Below are positions 1-12,400 of a DNA stretch of 64,000 nucleotides, in pieces. A model generated the notes under the pieces. The model was not told where the DNA came from, ran no database searches, and was given only the letters and a program-made list of their open reading frames with translations. The stretch covers positions 7,262,345 to 7,326,344 of the forward strand of contig CM073326.1 of NCBI GenBank assembly GCA_037043015.1. The letters are read 5' to 3'. The translations under genes and the position numbers were made by a program. This DNA is from Bryum argenteum. Taxonomy: Eukaryota; Streptophyta; Bryopsida; Bryales; Bryaceae. Each line of letters opens with the position of its first letter. Position 1 is the first letter of the stretch.

Positions 1-48
1 CGACCTGCCCTTGATGATATGCCCACAGGACATAACAATAGTGGTATA

Positions 49-292
49 GGACTACTAACCCCTCTCAGGGTGGACACTACATGAACCCGAGGTCATCACA
101 CCCAATGACGGGATTACTAACCCCCCTCGGGGTGAACAATATGCTAGTTCCTACCTAGCCATTAGTGCCTTAGAGATACTGGACATGGTATCCCCCCCCC
201 CCCCCGAAGAGCTTTGAGGTACCTATACAACAAGGTCTAAGGAGCCTCCATCATAGTTTGGTGGACTACGGTGGTGAGCACCATGATACATG
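49..292 (-). mobile_element. SINE fragment lacking its tRNA-like head
   Basis: This stretch matches the body of the two SINE copies at 23461-24034: the blocks reading gggtggacacta, agtgccttagagatact, gctttgaggtacc and acaacaaggtc occur in the same order. The match stops after gtggtgagcacca, so the tRNA-derived promoter end is missing. A run of about 15 C lies at 191-206. The copy is diverged and cannot be transcribed by its own A and B boxes. Strand is given by analogy with the complete copies. Confidence 0.6.
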
Positions 293-339
293 AACCTCAA
301 GCTCAACTGAACTACGACTCATAGTAGAGTTGTTTAACA

Positions 340-2085
340 TGGAGCAAGTCCAAATTGAAGCTATAGTAATCTTCACTCATAGGTACATAATAGCGACAAT
401 ACCATGTACTCACTGCAAACATGATAGGGTGTCACTAGCTTAGAAACACCTATATTTCCAACTTCAAAAATTCATAACTCATAGTAAAAAAGTTAAAAAA
501 TAAGTATTCCACTTGCTCTATCTTTCTACTACTTTCCCCAAGCACGAAAATAGCTTACACCCCCATAAAGCCATAATTGAGCCAACTAACTATACCATCA
601 CAATGAGTAAAGCTCCACTCTAAAAAATCATAGAAAACGTGCACGAGGATGAACTCAGCTTGCGTCATCTAAATTTTGTGATCTCCGAACCAGGCATAAG
701 AAAAGCACTCAATCATTGCATACAAAAAAAAAATTTAAAAAAAAAAGAAAAAAAAAGAAAAAAAAAAGAAAAAAAACTAAAATACTCTGCATTTTATGAG
801 AAATAAATTTTTTGTATGCATAATTTCATTTTGTGTAGAAATGTCGACATGTATGGTAGCAGTGCCGAAAATGGAGCCCTAGTAATCTTGAGTCAGAGGT
901 ACATAATGGATTCCTCATGCAATAGTATCATGTACTCACGGCAGACATTATAGGCAATCTTTTTAGGGCACCATTTTAGGAACACCTATATTTTCAACTT
1001 CAAAAATTCATAACTCATTGTAGAAGAGTCCAAAAATGATGATTCCACTTGCTCTATTCTTCTACTAATTTTCCCCATGCACGAAAATTCCTTGTACTGG
1101 TGACATCCTTGTAGATTTCTCGTGCTGAAAATTGAGCCATTATAGGGCACCATACCATATGACCCTGTGGGCATGTGTTCTAGAATTGCAGGAGCATCTT
1201 TTGGGTATGGAGAAAATAATAGAATAATGTGCATATGCATCCGTTAGCTTGCAGAAAGGTAGTAGGAAATTTCCTAACTTGGATTTGCAGTATCTTGAAC
1301 TGAGTCACCATAGGAACTGAATGGTACTTTTGATGTTGGATAAAGTATTGCAAGAATAAGTGACAGATTCTCAGGCTGGAGACTTGGACCTGCATATCTT
1401 GATGATGTTCTAGAAGGTTTAGTAAGGTGCTCCATTTTCGGCACCGGAAATCTTAATTAGGGATGTTACCAGTGCAAGCAATTGGGGTGATTAGTAGAGA
1501 GAGCGCGCAAGTGAAATCATCATTTTTGGACTCATCTACAATAAAGAAATCTGTTAAGTAGTCCCTAGTTTGGACCCGAGTCAAATCCCCAATCCGTCGT
1601 TTCGTGCCCTGTTTTGCTAATCAGAATGGATTGAGGACCAAATGCATCAAAGTGGGGACGAGATGTAAACTACGAACCTTCACACCCAAATGAACAACAA
1701 TCGTGCTCCTTCGGTCTTCCGTGCATCGCGTTGAATGCGGACTGGGCACCAAGTTGAAGTTGGAACCAAACCATCAAAATTATGTACTTTTGACTTTAGT
1801 CCCCAGTTTGATCTTAGAGTAAAAATTTGGTGCCCAGTCCGACTTTTGGTCCCCAATCCGACCAAAACTGGGTGTTTTGGTCCCTAATCTGTCGTAATTA
1901 GCGGCGTTCTCTAATGAGTTGTGAATTTTTGGAGTTAGATATGCGGCTGTTTCTAAAATGGTGCCCTGAAGTGACACCATATAGTGTATGTGGAGTGAGT
2001 ACTATTGTATAGGGAAAACTATTATGTACCTCTTAGCAAAGATTACTAGAGCTTCATCATGGGACGTGCTCCATTTCATACCACT
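340..2085. repeat. Dispersed repeat forming a large inverted repeat, with an inserted block
   Basis: One repeat unit begins atggagccctagtaatctt, passes through ggcaccattttaggaacacc and ends near cccatgcacgaaaatt. It occurs at about 340-600 (diverged), about 865-1180, and in reverse orientation across about 1400-2085. The reverse copy is split by a block at about 1550-1905 that repeatedly reads ggtccccaatcc or ggtccctaatc and looks like a separate insertion. Further copies lie at about 18600-18900 and, in part, 41340-41500. An A-rich tract fills 727-777. No credible coding sequence is present. The family was not recognised. Confidence 0.6.
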
Positions 2086-2712
2086 CAAGGGTTCGGGGAA
2101 TTTTTTGACTTTTACTGACTAATAACCGGCATTTCCCACACCTAATCGATTTTTCACAGATTTCTTCCAGCAATTTTCTTATTTTATTTTGAGAATAGAA
2201 ATTTATTTGTAATTTTCATCGGTTTTTAGCCGGTGGTTTCAAAAATGGACCGGCCAGTGAGCTAAATCCATTGGCTGATAATACACTAGCCGTCGGTTTT
2301 TCCCGATCATTATACCACTCTATGCTTGGGCTGGTTTTTCAGCATCTTATCACGGTATTGAGGTGAGTTTATAAGGGGAAAATATACGTTGTTCATTCAG
2401 CTTGCTACAGTTGAGTTATGCAATTTTTTTCATTTATTTTTAAAAACTGTTAATGTACTAATCAATTTGAGGTATATTTTTTGGTGGTAGTCATGCATGG
2501 TAACGGCGTGCTCCGCCTTTATGGAGATTTTTAATATTGAATTTTAGAATGATTCTCAAATTCAATGATCATTGTTGTTCATATTTGATTCCAAACATCA
2601 GTTTTTTCAACTCTGATGTGCGAATCGTCAAACTTACATTGATTGCTCACTATAAATATGTTATCCGAAGGAACATTTGCAAGAAACATCATAATGAGAT
2701 TGTAATGATTAA
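2086..2712. other. AT-rich spacer, nothing recognised
   Basis: AT-rich sequence with no convincing exon, RNA gene or repeat boundary. A 77-codon open frame at 2537-2770 has no recognisable domain and runs into a transposable element, so it is treated as chance. Confidence 0.5.
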
Positions 2713-4300
2713 ACCCTATTCGTCCATGACGTCTCAAATGGGTTTTTGCAATTTTGGGCAGCCTAGATGAGGGTGTTAATTTTTCTTTTTTTTTTCTTTT
2801 TTTATTTTTTAAATTTTTTTTCTAATATTTTTATTGTGCATTTCTCTTATACTGCAAAGTGTATGTGGTAAAATTTACAAAGCGGGATACCAATTATTGA
2901 ATCTTCTAGGGTGATTCTCGGGGTGAGAGCTGAGATCAAGCAATTTAAATTTAGGTTCTTTTTGAATTATTATTTTAGGAAATATGTTCGTAACCAGAGT
3001 ACTACTTAACCCCTAATCGTTTTGATACATTTTGGATGAAGGGCAAAACTTTTCGAGAGGAGTTCTTCATCTGAATCTGTTTTTGACGAAATCACTTGGG
3101 TTGGGTCTCAAATCAAGTATAGTTTGTGTGGTAGAAATTTCATACTTATAAAATATAGTATTAATTAATGGCATGCACTTTGGTGACAACAGCTATTAGT
3201 TTTGAGATTTCAAACATTGGGTATGTTTTAACATTGGAAGCCAATTATGAGAAATCCACAAAGTTTTTCTTAATTTTATTTACATAAGTATGATATTAAG
3301 ATAGTTCCTAACAACTTTCTAATTAGAAGCTTTTTGATCCAATTAAGTTTAGCATAGGATTTGCCATGATGTTTCCTCAATGAAAATAGTGAAAACATGG
3401 ATGAAGTTTGAGGATCTATATCTCCTCCATCCACCGTTACATTTCAACTTTTTTCCTTTTTTCTTTTTTCTTTTTTTTTTGGGGGGGGGGATGGATTCCA
3501 ATTAGAGTTTACTTTTAGTGATAGAAATCTTGACCGAAGCAAAGATGTTTTGTATATAAGGCGTTGCTTTGGGTGCAAGAGGTGTAGTTTTTGACTACTT
3601 TTCATTTGTATAGTTTTGGCAGTTTCCACCGTTGCAAGGCTACCACGGGAGTCAATATATTTTTTCGATGTTTTTTTGTGGTCCAAGTCTGTTATTTAGA
3701 TGAGGGGAGATAACTTTCTAGTTGGTGACTTTTTAATTGCAATTTGTTGGTTAGTAGATTTTCCACTCTAAAGTTAAAACGATGAAATGTCATTGTTTTG
3801 TTTTTGTACTAATAGGATATGAACTCCCAATCTATGAGGGGTTCATGACTTAAAATTTGGTCCACATGATCTACATAAATTCTACTATAATTTTGCACGG
3901 TTGAGATTTGAATACAGTACCTTTATTTTTGTTTATGACACTTTTTTTGGAAATGTGTTTTTTGGCCATAGGGAGGACCATTTAGGGGTTAAGTTCCAAA
4001 GGGTCCTTGGTCAAAAAGTTTACCAAATTCACAAGTGCAGCCTCCTAAAGTGTTCAAAACAATCTTGATGTCCAAAAATAGCTGAATGACAAACTTTGGA
4101 TGTTATGATCTCACAAATGGTAAACATCCAACGATTCATTTTTGGAACAATAACTAAAAATAGTATTATGTAGAAGATCTTATGGTTGAAATTATTGAAA
4201 AAGAAAAAATACTTTGGTTCACACCCCAAGAATGCATAGAGGTAGAAAATCAAAGTTTTGAGGTTTTAAGCTTTTAAAAACACACACACACGGCTAGGTG
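2713..4300. mobile_element. TTAA-flanked non-autonomous element (family PB3), split by a PB1 insertion
   Basis: The left end follows TTAA at 2709-2712 and the right end precedes TTAA at 4301-4304. Inner sequence matches the copy at 51185-52118: tttttgcaatttt near the left, gaatcttctagggtgattct at about 2900, and atgatctcacaaatg and gaatgcatagaggt near the right. The match is interrupted exactly at TTAA 3006-3009, where a second element of 979 bp sits. Removing that insert restores a sequence like the uninterrupted copy (about 600 bp remain). No transposase is seen. TTAA targets and short CCC-type ends suggest the piggyBac superfamily, by inference. Confidence 0.6.
3010..3988. mobile_element. 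TTAA-flanked non-autonomous element (family PB1), nested in PB3
   Basis: Begins CCCCTAATCG and ends in a block whose reverse complement is CCCCTAAATGGTCC. TTAA lies directly outside both ends (3006-3009 and 3989-3992). It aligns along its whole length with the 973-bp copy at 48322-49294, sharing for example gacgaaatcacttgggttgg and ccgttacatttcaac. It carries no long open frame and so would depend on a transposase encoded elsewhere. A poly-T/poly-G tract lies near 3470-3490. Confidence 0.75.
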
Positions 4301-4417
4301 TTAAAAAGGGTTGAAATTTTTTAAACCTATTTTAGCAGTTGGATTTTTTAGTCTTTTGTGCTAGCGCAATAAAAGACTATTACAATCGCCTTGGGTGTGA
4401 CATTTTTTCTTGAGACA

Positions 4418-4575
4418 TGATTGATTGACCTTCGAGGGATTGTGATTAGTCGACCGTTTAAAGATTGTGATTGGTCAACCTTTGAAGGGTTGTCATTGGT
4501 CAACCTTTGAAGGGTTGTCATTGGTCAACCTTTGAAGGGTTGTCATTGGTCAACCTCTCAAAGAGCGTGATTGCC
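4418..4575. repeat. Minisatellite, about 25-26 bp unit, roughly six copies
   Basis: Successive copies read attggtcaacctttgaaggg followed by ttgtc. The three central copies are almost identical and the outer ones are diverged (gattagtcgaccgtttaaag at the left, cattggtcaacctctcaaag at the right). No coding role is apparent. Confidence 0.85.
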
Positions 4576-6430
4576 TAAAAATCTCTCAAAAGTTAAAAAT
4601 TTCCACCATGCAATGACAGAGGGCAATTATGAGGCTTTTTGGCATCTTTAAGGCCAAGAGTATTAGGGATCAACTTGATGTTGTTATGGTTAGATTTTTA
4701 GAATAAGTGTGTAGGTTGAGGTTTCTAAGGCATGAAGATTCAACTATTTTCACTTCAGAGGTTGTGCTAATTACAATAATACTATGAAAGTCTCAAAAAT
4801 CTCCACTTATTGTGCTCTCTATATCAAATTTAGTCCTTGTATAAAAATTCCCAACATACATGCTAAATTTCTTAAATATTCGGTAATAGGTGCCTCTATT
4901 GGACCCCTCAGTTATAGGTGTTCCATAAGTGACGGTTAAAGCATCATGTTCTCGGGACAGACGGCGGTTGCCCATGACCGCGAGCTTCATCAAACAAAAT
5001 GGGACGCCATCTAACAAGCGTTTCATGGCCACTGCATTCAGGCCTCCGCTGGACGGCTATGCAGAGTTCTTGCTGATTCCTGAAGCTGAGGACCGAGTTC
5101 GAGTCTGAAATTAAGCCTGTCACTCCATTCACCGCATCCTCTAACGAATGCGCTATTTTTGACCTAAAAATTATCGAAATTGAACCACATTTCGTACTTT
5201 TATTCATTTTATACTTTCTGTGACCTAAGTCTGTGCCCGAGAATGGAACAGCGCGTTACTGAAGATCGTAGTATTGTTCGGGATAATTTTGTGCGTAATT
5301 TGTACATTGTAATTCGTTAGGTCGAAGCTTCGAATCTGAACATGTACAGTCGAATCGAAATGCTGCTGTGCTTTATGAAGCTCCGGATGATGCACAATCG
5401 TCCAGGGCAAGGGACATTGGCAGAGCTGCAGGTTGTACCACTAGAGAATCGAGCATTTTCGTTCTCACAAATTTTCAATAGCGCGATGGATCGACTGCTG
5501 TAAATATAATGATAGGAAAACGTGGAAGAACGTCCTTATGTTTACTGATTCGATTGCCGGAGATTCCGATTCGTATGTTTGCATGAAAGAACCTTTGTAG
5601 CTCATCCTCCCTGGTGGCAACAGGTATCTCCTTGATGTTGTAGGATCTGCCCCGCCTCACAAGCAAGTTCTATGTCACTTGAAGTCATGAAGGTTGCAAT
5701 AAGAAGCAAGAGTTTGAACAGTAGAGAGGGATTTCAGCTGTGTCAGGGAATTGACTTGAGGGAGGCCAAAAGTAATGCATACAGGACTCCCAGGTAGACA
5801 TGAAATTGATCAGCCCTAATTCTAGGGCGTCACGGCCGGCAAGAACAAGAAGCTGGTGATAATAGCGCAATACTCAGTGTGAAAGAGCAAGATTCTGGAT
5901 CATTGAAGTGCACAATGGATTTGAATTCCGGATGATTTTGACGTTCATGTCATGGACGGTTTTCTGCGAAGACATGTTTTATTGACCTATTGTCAGGGGA
6001 GTGAAGATTTGGTTAGTGGATCTAGAAGGAAACCAAGACAATCGTGCCGATGGGAAAGCTCCATGCTGAGCAGTGCCGACAAGTGAATAAGTGGAGAGTG
6101 TGTGACCTATGCACTAGCCAAATGTTCACAGCTTGATGCTGCGGTTGTACTGAGATGGTCAGAGAGTGAAGGATTCTTTGGATAATAGGATTTTATCACA
6201 ATGTTGAAGAACTTAAGAGACATACTTCGGTATGTGTCACCTGAAGAGAATATAGGTACTTTTCCTGTCACTAATGCTTTGCCTCTCTGCTTTAAATTGC
6301 ATCGTGCATAAGATTGTAAATCTCGACAAGGATATCCTACCTCAAATGATTATGTATCATATGCCGTAGAGAGGCTTAGATGGTTTGAGGATTAGAAATC
6401 GCTCCGGTGTAGTATCTTGAGAGAGTAATT
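4576..6430. other. Upstream region of the LRRC9-like gene, unexplained
   Basis: About 1.85 kb without a gene I can support. From about 4950 the base composition is less AT-rich than the repeats to the left, and several minus-strand open frames of 60-87 codons lie end to end (4793-5870). None shows a domain or joins to another through an obvious splice site. The last part presumably holds the promoter and 5' UTR of the gene starting at 6431. It could also hold a fast-evolving minus-strand gene or a long non-coding transcript. Confidence 0.35.
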
Positions 6431-9400
6431 ATGTGCTCGTCAGCAGAACCACCCAACCCAAACTCGGAAAACGAGGATCCCATTCGGAAGACTCGGCGGT
6501 GGCCTATCAGCAGACGCTACATGGAAGCAGGTTTACAATCTTATGCACGTTAGGTCTATGTCATGTATTCTTCCAGTTTGATCTTAAGTGACTGCTTCAC
6601 TCGGAGGGTAATGAATATTGTTTCGTGGTACTCCCAAGTCATGAGCATATGACTGTGTTTCGCCAGTTCCAGACACCTAAGTTGTTTTGATTGTATGAGT
6701 CTTAGGAGCGAGCGTGGAGTAAGGGGTTTGTTTGGGAAACAGCCTTGCAGGATATTTGCGAGTACAATGACATCAGTGAGGAGCAGCTGATTTCTGCTCC
6801 CGAAACTATTACGTCCATTGAGATGTTTCTGTACAACTTTCCGCACATCTGCTGCATGTCCTTCTTTCCCAATCTCGTCTCTCTTTCGCTAGTCCAGCAG
6901 AATCTTCTCTCCATCGAAGGGCTCCATTACTGTCCACATCTTGAATTGCTTCGTCTCAGCGAAAACAGCATACAGAGGTAATAAATGTTCTGCTTCTGCG
7001 CAACAAACCTTGATATCTTTAGATGGATGAATTTCTGATCTGCTAGAGGAGGATGCTTCAAGTGACATTGTGCTGCTTGATTAAGTGACAGACGATGAAT
7101 GTGCATTTGAATCTCAGCAGCTATGGGCTCACAGAATTACTGCTCCCCCTTCAGTATATGAGGTTTTTTTATACTTATTGTTATCCATCCCAAAGTGCAG
7201 GATTGAAGGTCTGGGAAATTGCATGAAATTGAAGGAGCTCTTTCTGCACAGCAACCACATTAATCGCATCACTGGAATATCACACCTCACGAACCTCGAC
7301 GTGCTGTGGTTGTCTAATAATGAGATTCGTAATGTGGACGGTCTCGGCGACCTGCGTCTCAAAGAGCTTAGCCTTGCTCGAAATCCCATCAGTCAGCTGG
7401 GTGAGGTACTTAATATGAAGGAACTGGAGTTTCTGAATGTCGCTGCCACCAACATCGGCTCGTTCAAGGTAATTCTGCTTATTTTACAGAATCCCCTTCC
7501 CTTTGGTTCAGCCGTGATACTTCCACCACCATGAGCTCCTACTTCGATCTCAGCAGCTTTCCTCTCTCGACATCAGGATGAGAAAGTGCTCGAGAACATA
7601 GTCATGTTGCGCGTTCACTGTCAACCCATGTCCACGTCCGAGGGTTTATTTAGCCTCAACCAACAGGAAGTGTGTATCATTCAGGGGTACTGATATTTCT
7701 GACTGTTTGGAGATTTTTCAAGAGCATACGATGCTCTTTGAATTTCACAATGCAGTACGAGTTTTATGATTAATCAGCCATTTAGAATCCTGCTCATTAG
7801 TTCCCTCCTTCCGGTTATCAAAATTATAATCATAGTGCACGCACATGCAAAATTTTGAAACTTCGTTCTAACGACTGGTTTTTGATTCTAGTTACCTGTG
7901 CCTAAGCAGAAATACTTGTGGCTATTGCGGTGGTTTTCAGGAGATAGGAAATTTGACAAGGTTAAAGAACTTGAAAGACCTGCGATTCTCAGATCCACAG
8001 TGGGGCGAAAGCCCTCTTGCACTTCTCCACAACTACCAGGTATTGTTTTCAATGCATGTTCATGAAATGCGGTGTGAGCATCGTCTTCCCAAACTGTCAA
8101 AAGTAAGACTAGCTACAGCATATTAAAGACGAGTTGTTGAATACTGTAACTGATTCTGACTTTCTGTATAAGACTAATGTGCATTTGAGCAAGCAATGAC
8201 ATATAAGTCCAATAACTTGGTTTCCCTTTTGAGGAAATCCAGTGACCCCTCATCTCTCGTTTTTGGTTTAGGAAATCTGTATAGCAAACTGTAGGTTATA
8301 TTGCTTCCGTGGGGTATTAATTTTACACGATATAGAGAGGGTGTGCAGACATACATCTTATTCCGCCTCCGCCAATTACAGTCAGTGGACACAGTGGATT
8401 TGACAGAAGAAGCGAAACAAGCTGCAAGGGCGATGTATACGAGGAAGCGGGTCTACTACAACATGTGTATCAAGGCACTCCAGCAAAATCGCGGCAACAG
8501 TACGAATCCCTGTTTGAAAGCTGACATCCAAAGAATCAAATGTTTACAAAAGTAACTCTTCGCCTTTATTTGCTCTTACACTCCCATGGAGCAATGAGCA
8601 GGTCGTTGGATCCATAACTTAGGTGGATGATTCTTGAACGTAGATTCCAGGTTGAGTCTAATGGCGATGCTCGGGATTGTATACAGGAATCTTTTAAAGC
8701 TCATGAAGACGCGCAAGGACATGGAAAAGGAGATGTGCGAAGAACCAGAAGTTGAAATTGCAAGGACAGGGAATGATAAGAGTGATACGCGGAAGAGTGC
8801 AGAGTGGTGGGTACAAATAAAGGCCAAAACCTCTGTGGTCGATCAGCAGATTTCGGAACTAGTAAAGCACCTCGATAACCTACGGACTCAACTTCAACTA
8901 GGAAAGGCTAAGGATCAGGCTGCTGTGGATTTGAATATTCACTGGCTTATGGTTGAGCTTGATACCGGTAACAGCCGTATTTGTTTAGCAACCAGTCTAT
9001 GCCAATCCTCTATCTTGAACACTCAGCCATAATCGAATAAGCAGGCTTCTAGGCAGGACGGTCTGATTCATGATTATGCTTACCATTTCATGTTGAGATA
9101 GGAATACTCATTCTCCGATCCCATACCCAACTTACCTTGTCCTTCGTAGATTATGTCGTTTATGTTCCTTAGATGCCACGAATTTCACTTCATCGACAGC
9201 ATGGCTATTGATATCAGGCATGTCGTTATGCAGGGGGCAACATTCGGATGGAGGTTGGGAACTCGAACGACGTTTGGTTCAAGAGCTGCATGGATCTTGT
9301 TATGTCGCGATTTTTTGCAGTGGATTTCATTCCTTTTTCTATCACTGGAATGCAGGTGCTGAAGGTCACACGTATCCACAACCGATTTCTTCAGGACCGT

Positions 9401-12400
9401 TTTGAGCGGACTCTCGAAGGTCATGTGAGTTACTAGCTAGCTTCAAGAAAAATAGTTAAGCTTGACCTGTTATAGAAGAGCGCATCTGCGAGTAAAGCTC
9501 ATTTCCGAAGTGTCGTCTGAACCAGTTATTTATTTTTGAGAATGAAACATCTTTTGTCGCCGCAGATACAGAAGGGCAACAAAAAACATGTTGAGTATTT
9601 GCTTTATGGAGAGACATTGCTAGCTCCTGATGAGCTACAGTGGATCATTGAAGAAGGATTTCCATTTACTGTGAATGACCATAGTCCGAATATGTCTACA
9701 GAAGCTGTCGTTCTTTCGAATTCTATTGGCCTAGCCGACATGCGCCGTTTACAGGTACTATTTCCCAGAGATATCGTTCATACCCCTCGCATCAAAATTA
9801 AGCAAATGCGAGGACTCTCTGGTTATGCAGCCATTACTGCCCTAAAGATTTCGAGTTGGCCTTATTCTGCATCATATGAGTTGCCCTTTTATGAAGTGCT
9901 CTTAGCAGGCCATTGCAGAGCAGACAAATGATGGAAGCTGCAGAGGCAAAGCAACGGGTTGGCTATTGGTCGTGAAGACATGTTTAGGTTCCTCAGTTCG
10001 AGATATCACCCATGCTTATACAAGAAACCCTCGGGCTGCCGTCGTGATAAATGGAGTCCTTCAGACAGGTGAACTCCATCTTCATCCTCGATGTGGCATC
10101 TCGGTCAATTCGGCAAGTACTTAGGTACTTTCAAGCTCAATTTCTAATCTTAAAAAGTTAAAATTTTCCAAAAGCAACTGCCAAAACTTGAAGTGTCCAA
10201 CACTAGCTCAAGGGTACAAAAAATTGGACAGGTCTCGTTCAGGACCCTTCATTATCCTGATCAGACCAGTGCGCCGTTCGGCCTGTTCGGTCCATCGTTT
10301 AGATCCTTAAAAATTCGCAGCTTTATATTTGCTGACGAAATCCTATCATAATGCTTTTAGTAATCACCTGAATGCGTTTAACTTGCCTGCAGAGGGAGAA
10401 AACTTTGCTCCTGCAAAGAAAACATCATATCCACATGCCGATTCTGTATACAGATCACACCCTATGGATCCTACGCAGCGCTCGTGGTCAGTGTTTGACT
10501 CAGCTACAGTAGTTCCAGAGTATTTAGTGGAATATGAGTACAGCTTCAAGGATTCTGATACTAGCAAGCTGGACCCTGTCGCTGCCATCCAGAAGACTGC
10601 GAAGCTTGGAAGGGGGACACCCTTGACCAACGGACACACTGAAGATGTGCATTTTACTGCATCTGGAGGGAAAGGAAATGGCCAGCTTGCAAGAGCGGAA
10701 AACGAACTCCCAAGTGCTTATGATCTGGTTTGTTCCTCAAGACCACACTCAGGAAAAGGTGTAGCTCTCTCCGTTGAGTATCTTCAAGGAAGGAACGGTT
10801 TAGAGGGCAGTTTTTTGCACTTGTCCTATCTCAACCTGCACAACTGTAACATTACAGGAGTTGACTTACTGCGCGGTCTTCCTAGTCTCAAGGTTCTTGT
10901 GTTATCATTTAACAAGATATCTCAAATAACCGGGTTGCAAGATTTGTGTGTCCTGGAAAAATTGGACATAAGTTACAACTTGTTGAAAAGGATTGACGGT
11001 CTAAGCGGTCTTAGTAACTTGCTCACATTGGACCTGGCTGGAAATGATATATGGTGTTCGGATGATCTCGGTCTTCTGCAGTTGCAAGTATGCAGATCTT
11101 TCCATTCTTGCTTACTCTGCTTATGTCTTTATATTCTTACGGATCCAGCTTATCTGTGACACATTGAAGTGTTGAGATCTCGGCTAATTGTATGCAGGTA
11201 CCTGGGCTACTGCATTTGAATTTGCGAAGCAATCCAATTGTTGAAGAGTTAAGCTATCAATCTCTAGTTCTACGCTCTTTACCCTCTCTTGCAGAGCTTG
11301 ATTGCAGGACAATCACCACAGGTTAGTAAGCTCAATTTTTCATTGCACTAGGAATCATTTTCTCTGCTGCCTACACTGTAATGTTCATCCAAAATATAGC
11401 TGATCGTCTTCCTACTTTGCTGTATACTCTGACCAGAAGACCGCGTGGCAGCTGTTGGCAAGTACTCTCCACCGCCCATTATCTTACCAAGCACTGCAGG
11501 GAGACCTGAGGTACAGCCAGCAACAACTGGCATATCATTATCCTTCAATGAGCATGATCTGGAGAATGCCATCACGTTCCATCGGCCTAAAGCGGTTCCC
11601 GAAGGTGCGAGTGGAAAGGTGGGAACAAAACCAGCTGAACGACCAGCTGAGAAGGTGACGCGCACTGTAACACCGAAGCGGAGTGGACAAAAACAGCTTG
11701 CAGATCCGTTTAGATTGAGTCCCTACAGGCTGAACCAGTTCACAAAATTTCACAGGATAGATACATCATCGAAGAGAAAGTCTTTGCACTCGGCGAAAGA
11801 AGGCCCAGCTTGCTATGAAGGAGTTGAGGAGGTTCATTTAGAGCACCGGAAACTCAAGATCATGTACTGCTTTGACAGGTTGCCGAATCTACGGCGGCTG
11901 TTTCTATCTGGAAATGAAATATCGGTCATAGCAGGTCTTGAAAATTGTACAATGCTGGAAGAGCTTATTCTTGATGATAACTTAATCAAGCAGGTAATGC
12001 AGAATTGACAGATGCAGCTTTCTCTATCGTGACCACGACTGTTGCAGTCATTTGAAATATCACTAATATGCACAATATCAATATTCACCGCTTCTCTAAT
12101 GCGTGTCCACAAAATCTCCTTTCAGAAAGTATGCACATTCAGTGCTTCGATCTTGTAGCCATATATGCTGGTTTCACGTTACTGCGGTCCGACTTTATTG
12201 AGATACCTTTCTGAAGTTGAATTCTTAAATGGTCACAGGTTTCTGGGATCAGCAAATTGCAATCGTTATGGAGATTGGACCTGGGCTGCAATCATCTGAC
12301 CTCATGCATCGATGTTGGCGCTTTCACCACCATTGAGCAGCTGTCAATTGATAATAATCAAATATCATCTCTTAAGGTTCATCCCTTTGCAGATCTTGTA

